In this document: positions 46,465 to 56,811 of the stretch, in pieces | How the letters are laid out: each line of letters opens with the position of its first letter | How positions within the stretch are numbered: the first letter of the stretch is position 1 | Source: Methylomonas sp. | GTDB lineage: Bacteria > Pseudomonadota > Gammaproteobacteria > Methylococcales > Methylomonadaceae | Reading direction: 5' to 3' | DNA length: 57,693 nucleotides | Assembly: GCA_002929135.1 (NCBI GenBank) | Contig: PESC01000033.1 | Location: 1-57,693, forward strand | The notes under the pieces: generated by a model | What the model was told of the DNA's origin: nothing | Databases searched by the model: none | What the model saw: only the letters and a program-made list of their open reading frames with translations | Program-made: the position numbers and the translations under genes

Positions 46465-48260
46465 TACTGGTATTCGCCGTAAAGTTTGGCGTACAGGCCA
46501 TTGCGCTGGATCAGGCTTTGGTGATTGCCATGTTCGCAGATTCGGCCACCTTCGAAAACGTAGACATGGTCGGCCTGTTTAACTGCGCTCAAACGATGGG
46601 CGATGATGAGCGTCGTGCGGCCCGCCAGAAATTGGTTCATGGCCTGGTGCAAGCGAAATTCAGTGGCCGTGTCGAGCGCCGATGTGGCTTCGTCCAGAAT
46701 CACGACGCTGGGTTTGCTGACGATCATGCGGGCAATGGCCAACCGTTGCCGCTGGCCACCGGACAAGCGCATGCCTTGCCGTCCGACGAGGGTGTCCAGG
46801 CCTTTTTCCAGATCGGCAACCGTCGCTTTCAGTTGCGCCAGTTCGAGCGCGTACCACAGTTCATCGTCGGCAATGTCGCGGCCTAGTGTCAGGTTGGCGC
46901 GGATGCTGTCGTTCAGCAGGGCAGGGTGCTGTAATACCGTGGCGACATGCTCGCGCACCACATCGAGGCCGATGCGATCGAGCGGTACGTCGTTGAAATA
47001 AATCATGCCTTGCTGCGGTGAGTACAGACCGATCAAGGTTTGCGCCAGGGTCGACTTGCCGCCGCCGCTGGCACCGACCAGGGCGATTTTCTCGCCAGCC
47101 CGTACATGCAGATTGATGCCGTCCAGCACCGGCTCGTCGCGGTAACGGAAATGCAGATTTTCGACACGGATGGATACCGTTTTGTTGCCTGCAAACGGGT
47201 TTTCGAGGTGGGGATAATCGGGTTCGTGATGCAGGCGCGATAACTGGTTTACCCGAGACAAGGCGGCTTGGGCGGCGTAAAACGCCTGCTGGATGCTGAG
47301 GATTTCCTGAACCGGCGCCATCATGAACCACAAGTAGCCGAATACGGCCAGCATTTGACCTATGCTCAGGTCGGAGTACAACACCATCAGCATGGCCAAG
47401 GCGCGGAAGATGTCGAAGCCGAATAAAAAGATGAGGAAACTCAGTCTGATGGCAGCATCGCTTTTCCAGGCAAAGGCAATCGAGTGATTTTTGACCGCTG
47501 CCGCCCGTGCTATCAATTGCTGGCAATAGTGTTGCTCGCGGTTGCTGGCACGTATCTGGTTGATGGCTTCCAGGGTTTCGGCGAGTGCCTGCTGAAAAAC
47601 GCCGTATGCCCGGTTCTCGGCAGCTTTCAGGTCTTTTATCCGCGAGCCTACCGCCTTGGCCAGATAAATCACCAGCGGATTGAGAAAGATGATGAACAGG
47701 CCAAGCTGCCAGTGCATCCACAGCAAAATGATGGCCGTACCCAATACGGTGAGGCTGGCAACCAGCAATTTGCTGATGGTGCTGCCGATGAAGTTGTCCA
47801 GGGTGTCGAGGTCGGTTACTAGGTGCGTCGTGACTGTGCCACTGCCCAGGTTTTCGTATTCCGCCATCGAAATGCTTTGCAAGTGTTGGATCAGGCTGGC
47901 GCGGATGCGGAATATCACATCCTTGGCGATGATCGAGAATTGCCGGGTTTGCAGGATGTTCAGCACGATGCCGAACAGCCGCAGCACCAGGCTGACGATG
48001 AGGATGAGGCCTATGTACACCACCGGCTGCTGCCATTGCGGTGGTAGCCAAGGGTTGACGGTTTGCAGCACCACGCCGGGTTTTGCCAGCAGCACTTCAT
48101 CGACCAGCAGCGGCATCAGCAACGGCACCGGCACACTGGCAGCCGTCGCCAGAACAGCAATCAGATGCCCGGAAACCAGGTGTTTTTTATGCTGTGACGC
48201 AATGCGAAATATGCTGCGCCAGGAATGGACGGCAGGCGTCGGGTTGTTTGGTGTGTTCAA
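46464..48260 (-). CDS. ABC exporter, permease-ATPase fusion (MsbA-like)
   Basis: A 598-residue half-transporter with an N-terminal membrane domain (about residues 30-320, six hydrophobic segments) and a C-terminal ATPase domain. Walker A is GASGGGKST, the signature LSGGQRQRLAIARM, Walker B VVILDEATS, and the H-loop LIIAHRL. It would work as a homodimer; substrate (lipid, peptide or drug) cannot be told. The first possible start is TTG 48260, as a stop lies just upstream; no good ribosome binding site is seen. It is divergent from slt and coupled to the PHP gene downstream. Confidence 0.92.
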   Translation of the reverse strand: MNTPNNPTPAVHSWRSIFRIASQHKKHLVSGHLIAVLATAASVPVPLLMPLLVDEVLLAKPGVVLQTVNPWLPPQWQQPVVYIGLILIVSLVLRLFGIVLNILQTRQFSIIAKDVIFRIRASLIQHLQSISMAEYENLGSGTVTTHLVTDLDTLDNFIGSTISKLLVASLTVLGTAIILLWMHWQLGLFIIFLNPLVIYLAKAVGSRIKDLKAAENRAYGVFQQALAETLEAINQIRASNREQHYCQQLIARAAAVKNHSIAFAWKSDAAIRLSFLIFLFGFDIFRALAMLMVLYSDLSIGQMLAVFGYLWFMMAPVQEILSIQQAFYAAQAALSRVNQLSRLHHEPDYPHLENPFAGNKTVSIRVENLHFRYRDEPVLDGINLHVRAGEKIALVGASGGGKSTLAQTLIGLYSPQQGMIYFNDVPLDRIGLDVVREHVATVLQHPALLNDSIRANLTLGRDIADDELWYALELAQLKATVADLEKGLDTLVGRQGMRLSGGQRQRLAIARMIVSKPSVVILDEATSALDTATEFRLHQAMNQFLAGRTTLIIAHRLSAVKQADHVYVFEGGRICEHGNHQSLIQRNGLYAKLYGEYQ

Positions 48261-48350
48261 TGTGGGTTAATGGTCGATAGCCGTAAGGCCATTATAATGA
48301 TTTCGTTTTTGAAAAAACCTATTGCCGACCCAGACGCTCGGAGGCGTATC

Positions 48351-50267
48351 GTGAAGCTGTCCATCCAATTTGCACGTTGTCTGCTGGTTTTGCTGGCGCC
48401 GATGACGTTGGCTCAAGCGGCGGATGCGTCCATCGTTACGCTGCGCAATACCTTTCTCCAGGCCGAGCGCTACATCGCCGAGCAGCGCGATGACGATTTC
48501 CATGTGCTGGCCGACACACTGAAAGACTACCCGTTGTTTCCTTACCTGCAATACCAGTGGCTGAGTCAGCATCTGGCCGACGAGCAGGCGGTCAAAACCT
48601 TCATGCTCGAACAGGCGCAAAGTCGTTACGCTGTGCTGCTGCAACAAAAATGGCTGGAGTCACTAGGGCAAAAACGGCAATGGACGACGTTTCTGACCCA
48701 TTACCGCCCCGGTCACGATCAGGCATTGCAATGTTACGCAGCCATTGCCCGCTACCACACCGGTCAAACTGCGGAAGCCCTGGCCTGGGCGCGTGAATTG
48801 TGGCTGGCTGGCAAGCCATTGCCTGCTGCGTGTGACGAACTGCTCAGTTTGCTGCAAGCCTCGCCGCAATTCGACGCTACGCTGGTCTGGCAGCGATTCG
48901 AATCCGCGCTGAAACACAATCACGTCAATCTGGCGTCTGGCCTGCAAGCCGCGATGACGGAAGCCGACCGTGGCCGCGCCGTCCTCTGGCTGGAGATTCA
49001 GCGCAAACCGGCGTTGTTCGATGCCGAAGCCAAGGCTATGGCCGACGATCCGCGTGCGGGCGAGTTATTGGCATTGGCGGTGATGCGCTGGCTGGATACC
49101 GAGCCAGGCGCGGCGTTCGATTTTTGGCATCGCTATCAAGCCCGGTTTGTGATTTCGCCGGATACAAGGCAAGAAACCGGGAAACGTCTGGCGCTGGCGC
49201 TGGCTTTTCGCCGTGACCCCCGCGCCTACGATGCCTTGTCGGCCATCACGCAGGCCGACGAGACCGTGCGGGAATGGCGCGTCCGGGCGGCGCTGGCCCA
49301 GCAGAACTGGCCGCAGGCATTGACGGCGATTACCGCGCTGCCCGCCAGCGAGTCCAGCCAGGATCGCTGGCTGTACTGGCAGATACGGGCGCTGCAACAG
49401 ACAGGGCAGCATACGACGGCAGCGCCGCTGCTGCACACATTGGCGCAAAAACGCAGTCTTTACGGCTTCATCGCCGCTTACCAGCTTGGCCAGCCGATTG
49501 CGATCAACGATGTACCGGCCAGCATTGGCGACGAGGCCATCAAAGCGCTTGTGGCAAGTGATCGTGAATTGCAGGCGGCTGGGGAATTGTTGGCGCTTGG
49601 CCGTCAAAAGGAAGCCAAGCGCCAATGGCAGCATGCGGTCTCGCGTCACAGTCACGACGAGTTGCGGGTTGCAGCCAGACTGGCGCGGGACTGGCACTGG
49701 CCCGCCGTGGCCATTGCCACTGTGGCCACTGCTGGCGAATGGGATGACATGGCCTTGCGTTTTCCTGTGCTTTACTGGGAGGACATCGAAACCAACGCCC
49801 GCCAGCATCAACTCAGTCCGGCGCTGTTGCTGGGTATCATCCGTCAGGAAAGCGCTTTCGATCCGTATGCAGAGTCGTCGGCATCGGCACGCGGATTGAT
49901 GCAGGTGTTGCCGGAAACCGGGCGGCAAATGGCCGAACTGCTGCGCGACGACGGCTCGAAAACCCGTGATCTGTTCCAGCCCGCCAGCAACATCCGTTAC
50001 GGCAGTTATTACGTCAGGCGCTTGCTCAACCAGTTCGACAATCACCCCATGCTGGCGATAGCGGCCTACAACGCCGGTCCCGGTCGCGTCAAACGCTGGC
50101 GGCCTGCAAAAACGCTGCCTGCCGACATCTGGATGGAAACCATACCCTACAAGGAAACCCGTAATTATGTGGCGTCGGTCATGGCCTATGCCCTGCTTTA
50201 TCAGCAGCGTTTGCAGAAGCAGGATCTGCGCATGGTCGACATGATGGCGGACGTTCGTCCCGGCTGA
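48351..50267 (+). CDS. slt: Soluble lytic murein transglycosylase Slt70-like
   Basis: Periplasmic enzyme that cleaves MurNAc-GlcNAc bonds to 1,6-anhydro products. It is 638 residues from GTG 48351, which follows CGGAGG by 6 bases and begins a signal peptide (VKLSIQFARCLLVLLAPMTL, AQA). The frame is open 42 codons further upstream, but those residues are not signal-like. The long alpha-superhelical U and L domains run to about 480. The C-terminal SLT domain has catalytic Glu in GIIRQESAFDP, then SARGLMQVLPETG, and AAYNAGPGRV. It is divergent from the ABC exporter. Confidence 0.94.
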   Translation: MKLSIQFARCLLVLLAPMTLAQAADASIVTLRNTFLQAERYIAEQRDDDFHVLADTLKDYPLFPYLQYQWLSQHLADEQAVKTFMLEQAQSRYAVLLQQKWLESLGQKRQWTTFLTHYRPGHDQALQCYAAIARYHTGQTAEALAWARELWLAGKPLPAACDELLSLLQASPQFDATLVWQRFESALKHNHVNLASGLQAAMTEADRGRAVLWLEIQRKPALFDAEAKAMADDPRAGELLALAVMRWLDTEPGAAFDFWHRYQARFVISPDTRQETGKRLALALAFRRDPRAYDALSAITQADETVREWRVRAALAQQNWPQALTAITALPASESSQDRWLYWQIRALQQTGQHTTAAPLLHTLAQKRSLYGFIAAYQLGQPIAINDVPASIGDEAIKALVASDRELQAAGELLALGRQKEAKRQWQHAVSRHSHDELRVAARLARDWHWPAVAIATVATAGEWDDMALRFPVLYWEDIETNARQHQLSPALLLGIIRQESAFDPYAESSASARGLMQVLPETGRQMAELLRDDGSKTRDLFQPASNIRYGSYYVRRLLNQFDNHPMLAIAAYNAGPGRVKRWRPAKTLPADIWMETIPYKETRNYVASVMAYALLYQQRLQKQDLRMVDMMADVRPG

Positions 50268-50363
50268 GCCTAGCTGGAATTTGGGCTTAAATTTGAGCTG
50301 ATTTTTTGACATGACTCATGGATAATGCGCGGTGTTTTTGACCCGAGTCCAGGTAGATATTGA

Positions 50364-50879
50364 ATGGAGAAGCAGCACAGTTTCACCCGCGACGAATTGC
50401 TGAAATCGGCGCGCGGCGAGCTTTACGGCCCGCAAAATGCGCAATTGCCCCTGCCCAATATGCTGATGATGGATCGCATCGTCCATATTTCGGACGAGGG
50501 CGGCAAATACGGTAAAGGCGAAATCATTGCCGAACTCGACATCAATCCTGATCTATGGTTTTTCGGCTGTCATTTCATGGGTGATCCTGTCATGCCGGGC
50601 TGTCTCGGTCTGGATGCCATGTGGCAACTGGTCGGGTTTTATCTGTGCTGGATGGGGGGGGGCGGAAAAGGCCGTGCTTTGGGCTGTGGTGAAGTCAAAT
50701 TTACTGGCCAAGTACTGCCCACGGCAAAGAAAGTCACTTATCGCGTGGATTTGAAGCGCGTCATCCTGCGCAAGCTGGTCATGGGCATCGCCGATGCCAC
50801 GATGGATGTCGATGGCAAGCTAATCTACGAAGCCACCGACCTGCGCGTGGGCTTGTTCACGTCGACCCAGGATTTTTGA
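50364..50879 (+). CDS. fabA: 3-hydroxydecanoyl-ACP dehydratase/isomerase FabA
   Basis: Introduces the cis double bond in unsaturated fatty acid synthesis. It is 171 residues (172 in E. coli). The active-site His is in [15 protein letters not shown] and the Asp in [20 protein letters not shown] is the third block. It is followed by fabB after 26 bases, the classical fabA-fabB operon of gammaproteobacteria. A run of eight G at 50654-50661 codes the GGGG loop and is correct in frame. Confidence 0.96.
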   Translation: MEKQHSFTRDELLKSARGELYGPQNAQLPLPNMLMMDRIVHISDEGGKYGKGEIIAELDINPDLWFFGCHFMGDPVMPGCLGLDAMWQLVGFYLCWMGGGGKGRALGCGEVKFTGQVLPTAKKVTYRVDLKRVILRKLVMGIADATMDVDGKLIYEATDLRVGLFTSTQDF

Positions 50880-50905
50880 GGCGTAACAATTTTTGAGGAA
50901 CAGTC

Positions 50906-52132
50906 ATGAGACGCGCGGTTGTAACAGGTTTGGGCATTCTTTCGAGCATAGGCATCAACCGCGACGAAGTCGTCGCGGCGTTGCGTACCGGGCGCTCCGG
51001 CATTGTCCACGCCCCGGTTTACGAAGAACTGGGGTTTAGAAGTCATGTCCACGGCCCGGTCGACATCGACCTGGACGAAGCCATTGATCGCAAGATCAAA
51101 CGCTTCATGGGCGACGGCGCCGCCTACAACTACCTGGCCATGGAGCAGGCCATTGCCGATGCCGACCTGGCTGAAAGCGATATTTCCAATGTTCGCACCG
51201 GTCTGGTGATGGGTTCCGGCGGGCCTTCGACCTCCAACCTGGTCGAGGCTGCCGACCTGCTGCGCAGCAAAGGCGTCAAGAAAGTCGGTCCCTACATGGT
51301 GCCGCGCACCATGTCCAGCACCAACACCGCCTGTCTGGCGACGCCGTTCAGGATCAAAGGCGTCAACTACAGCATCAGTTCCGCCTGTGCCACCAGTGCC
51401 CACTGTATAGGTCACGCCATGGAGCTGATTCAGCTCAACAAGCAGGATGTGGTTTTTGCCGGTGGCGGCGAGGAATTGCACTGGACCATGTCGGTGTTGT
51501 TCGATGCCATGGGCGCCTTGTCATCCAAATATAACGACAGCCCGGCGACGGCTTCACGGCCTTACGACGTCACCCGCGACGGTTTCGTCATTTCCGGTGG
51601 TGGCGGTGTGTTGGTCATCGAGGAACTCGAACACGCCAAAGCGCGTGGCGCCAAAATCTACGCCGAACTGGTGGGCTACGGCGCCACGTCCGACGGTTAC
51701 GACATGGTACAACCCTCGGGCGAAGGCGCAGTGCGCTGCATGCAGCAAGCCATGGCGATGATGCCTGCGTCCAGGCCCATCGATTACATCAATGCCCACG
51801 GCACCAGCACACCGGCGGGCGACATGCGGGAACTGGAAGCCCTGCGTACCGTGTTTGGTGACGACGGCGTACCGCTGGTCAGTTCCACCAAGTCGCTGAC
51901 CGGCCACGCCTTGGGCGCGGCAGGTGTCAACGAAGCCATTTATGCCCTGCTGATGATGCAGGAAAATTTCCTCAGCGCATCCGCCAACATCAGCGAACTC
52001 GACCCGCAAGCGACAGGCATTCCCATCATGCGTGAATACCGCGATGACGTCACACTGAATACCGTCATGTCCAACAGCTTCGGCTTTGGCGGCACCAATG
52101 CTACTTTGATTTTCCAACGTTATAACGGCTAA
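50906..52132 (+). CDS. fabB: 3-oxoacyl-ACP synthase I FabB
   Basis: Condensing enzyme that elongates the unsaturated FabA product. It is 408 residues. The nucleophile Cys is in [14 protein letters not shown], with His in [11 protein letters not shown] and [12 protein letters not shown]. It ends with [25 protein letters not shown] before the ATG is a good site. It is co-transcribed with fabA. Confidence 0.96.
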   Translation: MRRAVVTGLGILSSIGINRDEVVAALRTGRSGIVHAPVYEELGFRSHVHGPVDIDLDEAIDRKIKRFMGDGAAYNYLAMEQAIADADLAESDISNVRTGLVMGSGGPSTSNLVEAADLLRSKGVKKVGPYMVPRTMSSTNTACLATPFRIKGVNYSISSACATSAHCIGHAMELIQLNKQDVVFAGGGEELHWTMSVLFDAMGALSSKYNDSPATASRPYDVTRDGFVISGGGGVLVIEELEHAKARGAKIYAELVGYGATSDGYDMVQPSGEGAVRCMQQAMAMMPASRPIDYINAHGTSTPAGDMRELEALRTVFGDDGVPLVSSTKSLTGHALGAAGVNEAIYALLMMQENFLSASANISELDPQATGIPIMREYRDDVTLNTVMSNSFGFGGTNATLIFQRYNG

Positions 52133-52176
52133 GTTCGTGCGGTCGAAACCAGCGACACTTTGGCCGCCCACTCGCC

Positions 52177-53034
52177 ATGTCCCAGCCAGAACAAAAATCC
52201 CGTACCCAATTCAATAAATTGCAGAAACGCCTGCGCCGTAGTGTCGGCGAGGCGATTGCCGACTACAACATGATCGAGGACGGCGACAAGATCATGGTCT
52301 GCCTGTCCGGCGGCAAGGATTCCTACACCTTGCTGGATGTTCTGCTGAATTTGCAGAAAACGGCGCCGGTTCGTTTCGAAATCATTGCCGTCAATCTCGA
52401 CCAGAAACAGCCCGGCTTCCCCGAACATGTGCTGCCTGCCTATCTGACATCGCTTGGCGTACCGTTCCACATCATCGAGCACGACACCTACAGCATCGTC
52501 AAACGTATCATCCCGGAAGGCAAAACCACCTGTAGCCTGTGCTCGCGTTTGCGGCGCGGCACCTTGTATGGTTTCGCCCACGAGCACAAAATCAGCAAGA
52601 TCGCCCTGGGCCATCACCGCGACGACATCATCGAAACCTTTTTCCTCAATATGTTCTACGCGGGCCATCTCAAGGCCATGCCACCCAAACTGCTCAGCGA
52701 CGACAAACGCAACATCGTCATTCGTCCGCTGGCGTATTGCCGCGAGAAAGACATCAACCGCTACGCCGCCTTCAGGCAATTTCCTATCATTCCCTGTAAC
52801 CTGTGCGGCTCGCAAGAAAACCTGCAACGCAAGGCCATGAAGCAAATGCTGACACAATGGGACAAGCAATTTCCCGGACGCATCGAAACCCTTTTTTCCA
52901 GCCTGCAAAACATCGCCCCATCGCAAATGCTCGATACCAGCCTGTTCGATTTCGCCGGTTTGCAACGCAATTTGAACGCAACCGGGCCGCGCAGCGTTTC
53001 CGATGATGTCGGCCTGGACATTCTGGAACGCTAA
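52177..53034 (+). CDS. ttcA: tRNA 2-thiocytidine(32) synthetase TtcA
   Basis: ATP-dependent tRNA thiolase with a 4Fe-4S cluster. It is 285 residues. The PP-loop is [13 protein letters not shown]. Cluster cysteines lie in [14 protein letters not shown] and in [30 protein letters not shown] is also typical. It lies 44 bases after fabB on the same strand. The N-terminal [19 protein letters not shown] is conserved, which fixes the start. Confidence 0.95.
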   Translation: MSQPEQKSRTQFNKLQKRLRRSVGEAIADYNMIEDGDKIMVCLSGGKDSYTLLDVLLNLQKTAPVRFEIIAVNLDQKQPGFPEHVLPAYLTSLGVPFHIIEHDTYSIVKRIIPEGKTTCSLCSRLRRGTLYGFAHEHKISKIALGHHRDDIIETFFLNMFYAGHLKAMPPKLLSDDKRNIVIRPLAYCREKDINRYAAFRQFPIIPCNLCGSQENLQRKAMKQMLTQWDKQFPGRIETLFSSLQNIAPSQMLDTSLFDFAGLQRNLNATGPRSVSDDVGLDILER

Positions 53035-53335
53035 TCTGGCTTCAATTACGCGGAACTTGATAGTTACTCAATGCCCTATACGGATTCGTCGCCGGTTGAT
53101 GATCAACCGGACCGAGAATGCTTGCCCTTTTGTCGGCCAAGCTAGCCGAACATGCGCTGTCGGAAGACTTTTTGGATAAAAAGTCGTCGGCAGGATGAGA
53201 AAAACAGCGTAACGATGGTTCGGCAGTCGAAAAAAATGCGCTCATGCGCTTTCGGAGGGCGTTTAAACTAGCGGGCGCACGGATTCAGGGCTTACATTTG
53301 TCCATAGTCGAAGACATTTTGCAGGAGAAGCCAGC
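53035..53335. other. Intergenic region with two hairpins
   Basis: No gene is seen. A perfect 9-bp palindrome CCGGTTGAT-G-ATCAACCGG (53092-53110) lies 57 bases after ttcA. A second hairpin GACTTTTT-GGAT-AAAAAGTC (53166-53185) follows and could help stop transcription. The last bases hold GCAGGAGAAG, the ribosome binding site of the small gene that starts at 53336. Confidence 0.6.
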
Positions 53336-53363
53336 ATGAGCAGGCAAGTCGATTATTCAGGTA

Positions 53364-53561
53364 TTGCTACAGGAAATCGTTAAAACAGCCAAGATCGCCG
53401 CCGATGCTGCCGAGCAAGATCAGGACAAAACGCTGTTGTTTGCCTATTACGACATCCTGGGTGTCGTCAAAACCCAGGCCGAAGCCATGGACGTGCCGCT
53501 GTCTGACATAGGTATGGATGCCATTGACCCGGACAAGTACCTGACATCGACGTTTGACTGA
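53364..53561 (+). CDS. Small conserved helical protein, apparently frameshifted at its start
   Basis: A 65-residue acidic, helical frame from TTG 53364 (LQEIVKTAKIAADAAEQDQD, then KTLLFAYYDILGVVKTQAEAM). The proper start appears to be ATG 53336, which has a strong ribosome binding site (AGGAGAAG) and reads MSRQVDYS before stopping. Removing one G from TCAGGTATT (about 53353-53357) would join MSRQVDYS to VLLQEIVKTAKI and give a 74-residue protein. So there is one extra base here, either a real mutation or a sequence error. I do not know the family's function. The frame has no signal peptide or membrane segment. Confidence 0.6.
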   Translation: MLQEIVKTAKIAADAAEQDQDKTLLFAYYDILGVVKTQAEAMDVPLSDIGMDAIDPDKYLTSTFD

Positions 53562-53654
53562 TTCCCTCGTTTCCGCCCTGCGCAACGCATGCGTTCGGAG
53601 TGCAGAGCCTCCCGGTCTGTGCGCGCGAGAACGAAAAGGGTTTTACCGCAGGAT

Positions 53655-54158
53655 TCAGCCGTAACGCAATGCGCCCAGCACGGCGTTGTAATCCGGCTCG
53701 TCGGTGATTTCGCTGGCCCACTGGCTGTAGGTCACGACATCGTTTTCATTGATGATGACGATGGCGCGGGCGGTCAAGCCTGCCAGCAGGCCGTCCAGCA
53801 ATTCAACGCCGTAGTCGCGGGCGAAGGTCGAGCGGAAGCTCGATAGTGCGGTCAGGTGTCTGATGCCGTCGCTTTCGCAGAATCGGGCCTGGGCGAAGGG
53901 CAGGTCGGCGGAAATCACCAGTACCTCGGTATCGTCGAACTGGGCGGCTGTTTCATTGAACTTGCGCGTGGCGGTCTGGCAGGTGGGGGCGTCCAGGCTG
54001 GGTACGATGCTTAACAGCTTGCGTTTGCCTGCGAAACTGGCCAGGGCTACATCCTGCAAGTGGCGATTGGTCAGCCTGAAGTCTGGTGCCTTGCTGCCAA
54101 TTGCGGGTAACTCGCCGCAGGTGTTGACCGGGGTGCCGTGAAAGGTGATGGCGGCCAT
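53655..54158 (-). CDS. tpx: Thiol peroxidase Tpx
   Basis: Atypical 2-Cys peroxiredoxin that reduces peroxides with thioredoxin. It is 167 residues (168 in E. coli). The peroxidatic cysteine is C60 in SLDAPTCQTATRKFN and the resolving cysteine C94 in ARFCESDG. APDFRLTN and YGVELLDG are typical. It lies 19 bases after der on the same strand and likely ends the yfgM-bamB-der-tpx transcript. Confidence 0.95.
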   Translation of the reverse strand: MAAITFHGTPVNTCGELPAIGSKAPDFRLTNRHLQDVALASFAGKRKLLSIVPSLDAPTCQTATRKFNETAAQFDDTEVLVISADLPFAQARFCESDGIRHLTALSSFRSTFARDYGVELLDGLLAGLTARAIVIINENDVVTYSQWASEITDEPDYNAVLGALRYG

Positions 54159-54177
54159 TGCAAAGTTCGCCGTGGCC

Positions 54178-55581
54178 TTATTTTTTGTTGCGTTTGCTGA
54201 AGTCGATCAAGCGTTTGCGCTTTTGAACCTGGCGGTCGGTCAAGGGATTCTTGCGGCCCTGGAACGGGTTTTCCGGTGACTTGAACACCAGGCGCACCGG
54301 GGTGCCGGTCAGGCGCAATTGCTGGCGGTAGTAATTCATCAGATAGCGTTTGTAGGCGCTGGGCAGGGCGTCGGTCTGTACGCCGTGGATGACCACGACC
54401 GGCGGATTGCGGCCACCTTGATGGGCGTATTTGAGTTTGATGCGACGGCCACCGACCATCGGCGGCTGATGCGCGGCGATGGCGTCGCCCAGGATGCGGG
54501 TCAGAACCGGCGTCGACATGTCTATCATCGTTGCGTCGTACAAGGTATGTACGGTGTCGAACAGTTTGCCGACACCGCTGCCGTGCAGTGCGGAAATCGG
54601 ATGCTTTTCGGCGAAGTCGAGGAAGGATAGTTTGATCTCGATCTGTTTCTTGACGATGGCTTTGTGCTCCTGGCTCAGGCCATCCCATTTGTTGAGGCCG
54701 ATAATCAAGGCGCGTCCGGCTTCCAGTATCAGTCCGAGCAGATGGGCATCCTGATCGGTAACGCCTTCGCGGGCATCGATCAGATAAATCACCACATGCG
54801 ATTGTTCGATGGCTTGCAGCGATTTGATGATGCTGAATTTTTCGACGACCAGTGACACCCGTGATTTGCGCCGCACACCGGCAGTGTCTATCAAGGTGAA
54901 TGTCTGGCCATTGCGTTCGAATGGGATGTGTATGCTATCGCGTGTGGTACCGGCTTCGTCGAACACCACCACGCGCTCCTCGCCGAGTATGCGGTTGACC
55001 AGCGTCGATTTGCCGACGTTGGGGCGTCCGACGATGGCAATGGCAATGCCGCGATTGTCGTTGTCTTGGGCGTCGGTGTCGGCGTCCAGTGGCGGCAATA
55101 ATTCATCGACGATAGCCAGCAGCTCGTTGACGTTGCGGCCATGCGATGCCGCAATCGGTACCGGTTCGCCCAGCCCTAGACCAAAGAAATCGTGTGTGAC
55201 CGTGGCGCTGGCCAAGCCATCGATTTTGTTGACGACCAGCACCACCGGTTTGCCGAGCTTGCGCAAATGGTTGGCGATGGCGTCATCCGAGGCATTGATC
55301 CCGTCACGAGCATCGACCAGAAAGCAGATGACATCGGCTTCCTGTAGCGCAATCTCGACCTGTTTTCGGGAAAATACGTCGATGCCTTCGCGTTCGTCGG
55401 TGATGCCTCCGGTGTCGACTACCAGGTAGTCGCGGCTGCCGCGTTTGACCCGGCCATATTGGCGGTCGCGGGTCAGGCCGGGATAGTCGGCAACCAGCGC
55501 TTCGCGGCTGCGGGTCAGATAATTGAACAGTGTGGATTTGCCGACATTGGGACGGCCAACCAGAGCGATGACGGGTAGCAT
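54178..55581 (-). CDS. der: Ribosome assembly GTPase Der (EngA)
   Basis: Two tandem GTPase domains and a C-terminal KH-like domain, acting in 50S subunit assembly. It is 467 residues (490 in E. coli). G1 motifs are [12 protein letters not shown] (first) and [12 protein letters not shown] (second), G3 DTGG and DTAG, G4 NKID and NKWD. The linker between the G domains is short and acidic. The C-terminus is basic ([17 protein letters not shown]). It starts 4 bases after bamB stops. The yfgM-bamB-der order is conserved in gammaproteobacteria. Confidence 0.96.
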   Translation of the reverse strand: MLPVIALVGRPNVGKSTLFNYLTRSREALVADYPGLTRDRQYGRVKRGSRDYLVVDTGGITDEREGIDVFSRKQVEIALQEADVICFLVDARDGINASDDAIANHLRKLGKPVVLVVNKIDGLASATVTHDFFGLGLGEPVPIAASHGRNVNELLAIVDELLPPLDADTDAQDNDNRGIAIAIVGRPNVGKSTLVNRILGEERVVVFDEAGTTRDSIHIPFERNGQTFTLIDTAGVRRKSRVSLVVEKFSIIKSLQAIEQSHVVIYLIDAREGVTDQDAHLLGLILEAGRALIIGLNKWDGLSQEHKAIVKKQIEIKLSFLDFAEKHPISALHGSGVGKLFDTVHTLYDATMIDMSTPVLTRILGDAIAAHQPPMVGGRRIKLKYAHQGGRNPPVVVIHGVQTDALPSAYKRYLMNYYRQQLRLTGTPVRLVFKSPENPFQGRKNPLTDRQVQKRKRLIDFSKRNKK

Positions 55582-55585
55582 GTGT

Positions 55586-56797
55586 TTATCTCGCTTTCAG
55601 GGCCGCGAGTGTGCCGTCTTTGGCGTAAATGTAAACCGTACCGTCAACGATGACGGGCGGGGCTTCGATGGGCGACGAGGCGACGCGAAACCGGCCTAGC
55701 TGACGGCCATCGCTGACCGAGAGCCAGTGCACATAGCCTTCGAAATCGCCGACGACGACGTAATTGTCGTAAACCATGGGCGCCGTCAACTGGCGGTTGT
55801 GCAGCTCTTTCTGGCTCCACAGTGCGGCGCCGTTGCGTTGATCCAGTTGCCAGACATTGCTCTGGTTGTCGCTGATGTAGATGTGTCGCCAGTCGGTACT
55901 GATGCCGGTATAGGACGAAATGTCCTGGTTGCGCCAGAGGATGTCGCCATCGGTGGAGGATACCGACGCTGTGCCGCCCTGGAAGCTAGCGATATAAATC
56001 GCGCCCCGGTTTTCGACAGGATCGACGTCGATGTCGACCAGACGTTCGATTTCCGAGCGACCGGTCGGCATGGCGATGGTGGTTTCCCACAAGCTTTTGC
56101 CGTCGCTGACCTGCAAAGCCTGTAATTTGCCGGCAGCCGAGCCGACGATGGCGGTGTCGTCGAGAATCAACGGTGTACCGGCGCCGCGTATGCTGAGTGC
56201 CGGTACGCTATGTTCGATCGTCCACAAGGTGCCGCCGTCGCTTTCGCGCAGACCGATGACTTTGCCGTCGGTGGTTCGCACGATGACGATGGTGCGGGTG
56301 ACGGCAAGGGCCTGAATCTCGCTGGGCAGGTTGCTGACCCATTTCTGTTCGCCAGTGCCCCGGTCGAAGCAGACGACTTCGCCTTGGGTGCTGCCGACGA
56401 TGACGCTTTGTAAACCAACGGCAGGGCCGACGGCAAACACGAAGCGGCTGTTGGCATCCCAGATTTCGTCACCGCTCTGGGTGTCGTGGGCCTGAACGTC
56501 GCCGCCGTGGTCGGCGACGTAAATCCGGCCATCGCGCACGACGGGTATCAGTTTGAGATGTTGTTTGTCGGAACCGCTGCCGATGGTGGTTCGCCACTGG
56601 ACATCGATTTGCACTTCGGCGGGGTAGTCGACGAGTTCGGCAGGTGGGTCGGCGTTGTCGTCGTCGCCAAAGATCGAGTCGGCAAAGCCGGAAACCAGCT
56701 CGCGACCGGCATCCAGCCCGGCGCACCCGGCAAGCAACAAGGTCATGGCCAAGGCAAGTACGAGCCGATGGATGTTGGAGTGGTGGCAGACGGTCAT
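55586..56797 (-). CDS. bamB: Outer membrane assembly lipoprotein BamB
   Basis: Beta-propeller lipoprotein of the BAM complex. It is 403 residues from ATG 56797; a TTG at 56815 overlapping yfgM is also possible. The lipobox is LLAGC after a typical signal ([14 protein letters not shown]). PQQ-like propeller blades repeat from about 60 to the end ([45 protein letters not shown], and so on). It lies between yfgM and der. Confidence 0.94.
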   Translation of the reverse strand: MTVCHHSNIHRLVLALAMTLLLAGCAGLDAGRELVSGFADSIFGDDDNADPPAELVDYPAEVQIDVQWRTTIGSGSDKQHLKLIPVVRDGRIYVADHGGDVQAHDTQSGDEIWDANSRFVFAVGPAVGLQSVIVGSTQGEVVCFDRGTGEQKWVSNLPSEIQALAVTRTIVIVRTTDGKVIGLRESDGGTLWTIEHSVPALSIRGAGTPLILDDTAIVGSAAGKLQALQVSDGKSLWETTIAMPTGRSEIERLVDIDVDPVENRGAIYIASFQGGTASVSSTDGDILWRNQDISSYTGISTDWRHIYISDNQSNVWQLDQRNGAALWSQKELHNRQLTAPMVYDNYVVVGDFEGYVHWLSVSDGRQLGRFRVASSPIEAPPVIVDGTVYIYAKDGTLAALKAR

Positions 56798-56811
56798 GAG
56801 GATGATACGAG

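Noticed and set aside
50300-50330. Sigma-70 promoter of fabA (TTGACA and GATAAT)
   Set aside because: The two boxes are only 9 bases apart, too close for a sigma-70 promoter.
50654-50661. Poly-G run in fabA as a phase-variable tract
   Set aside because: The frame is intact and the encoded Gly residues are part of a normal FabA loop; fabA is likely essential, so phase variation is implausible.
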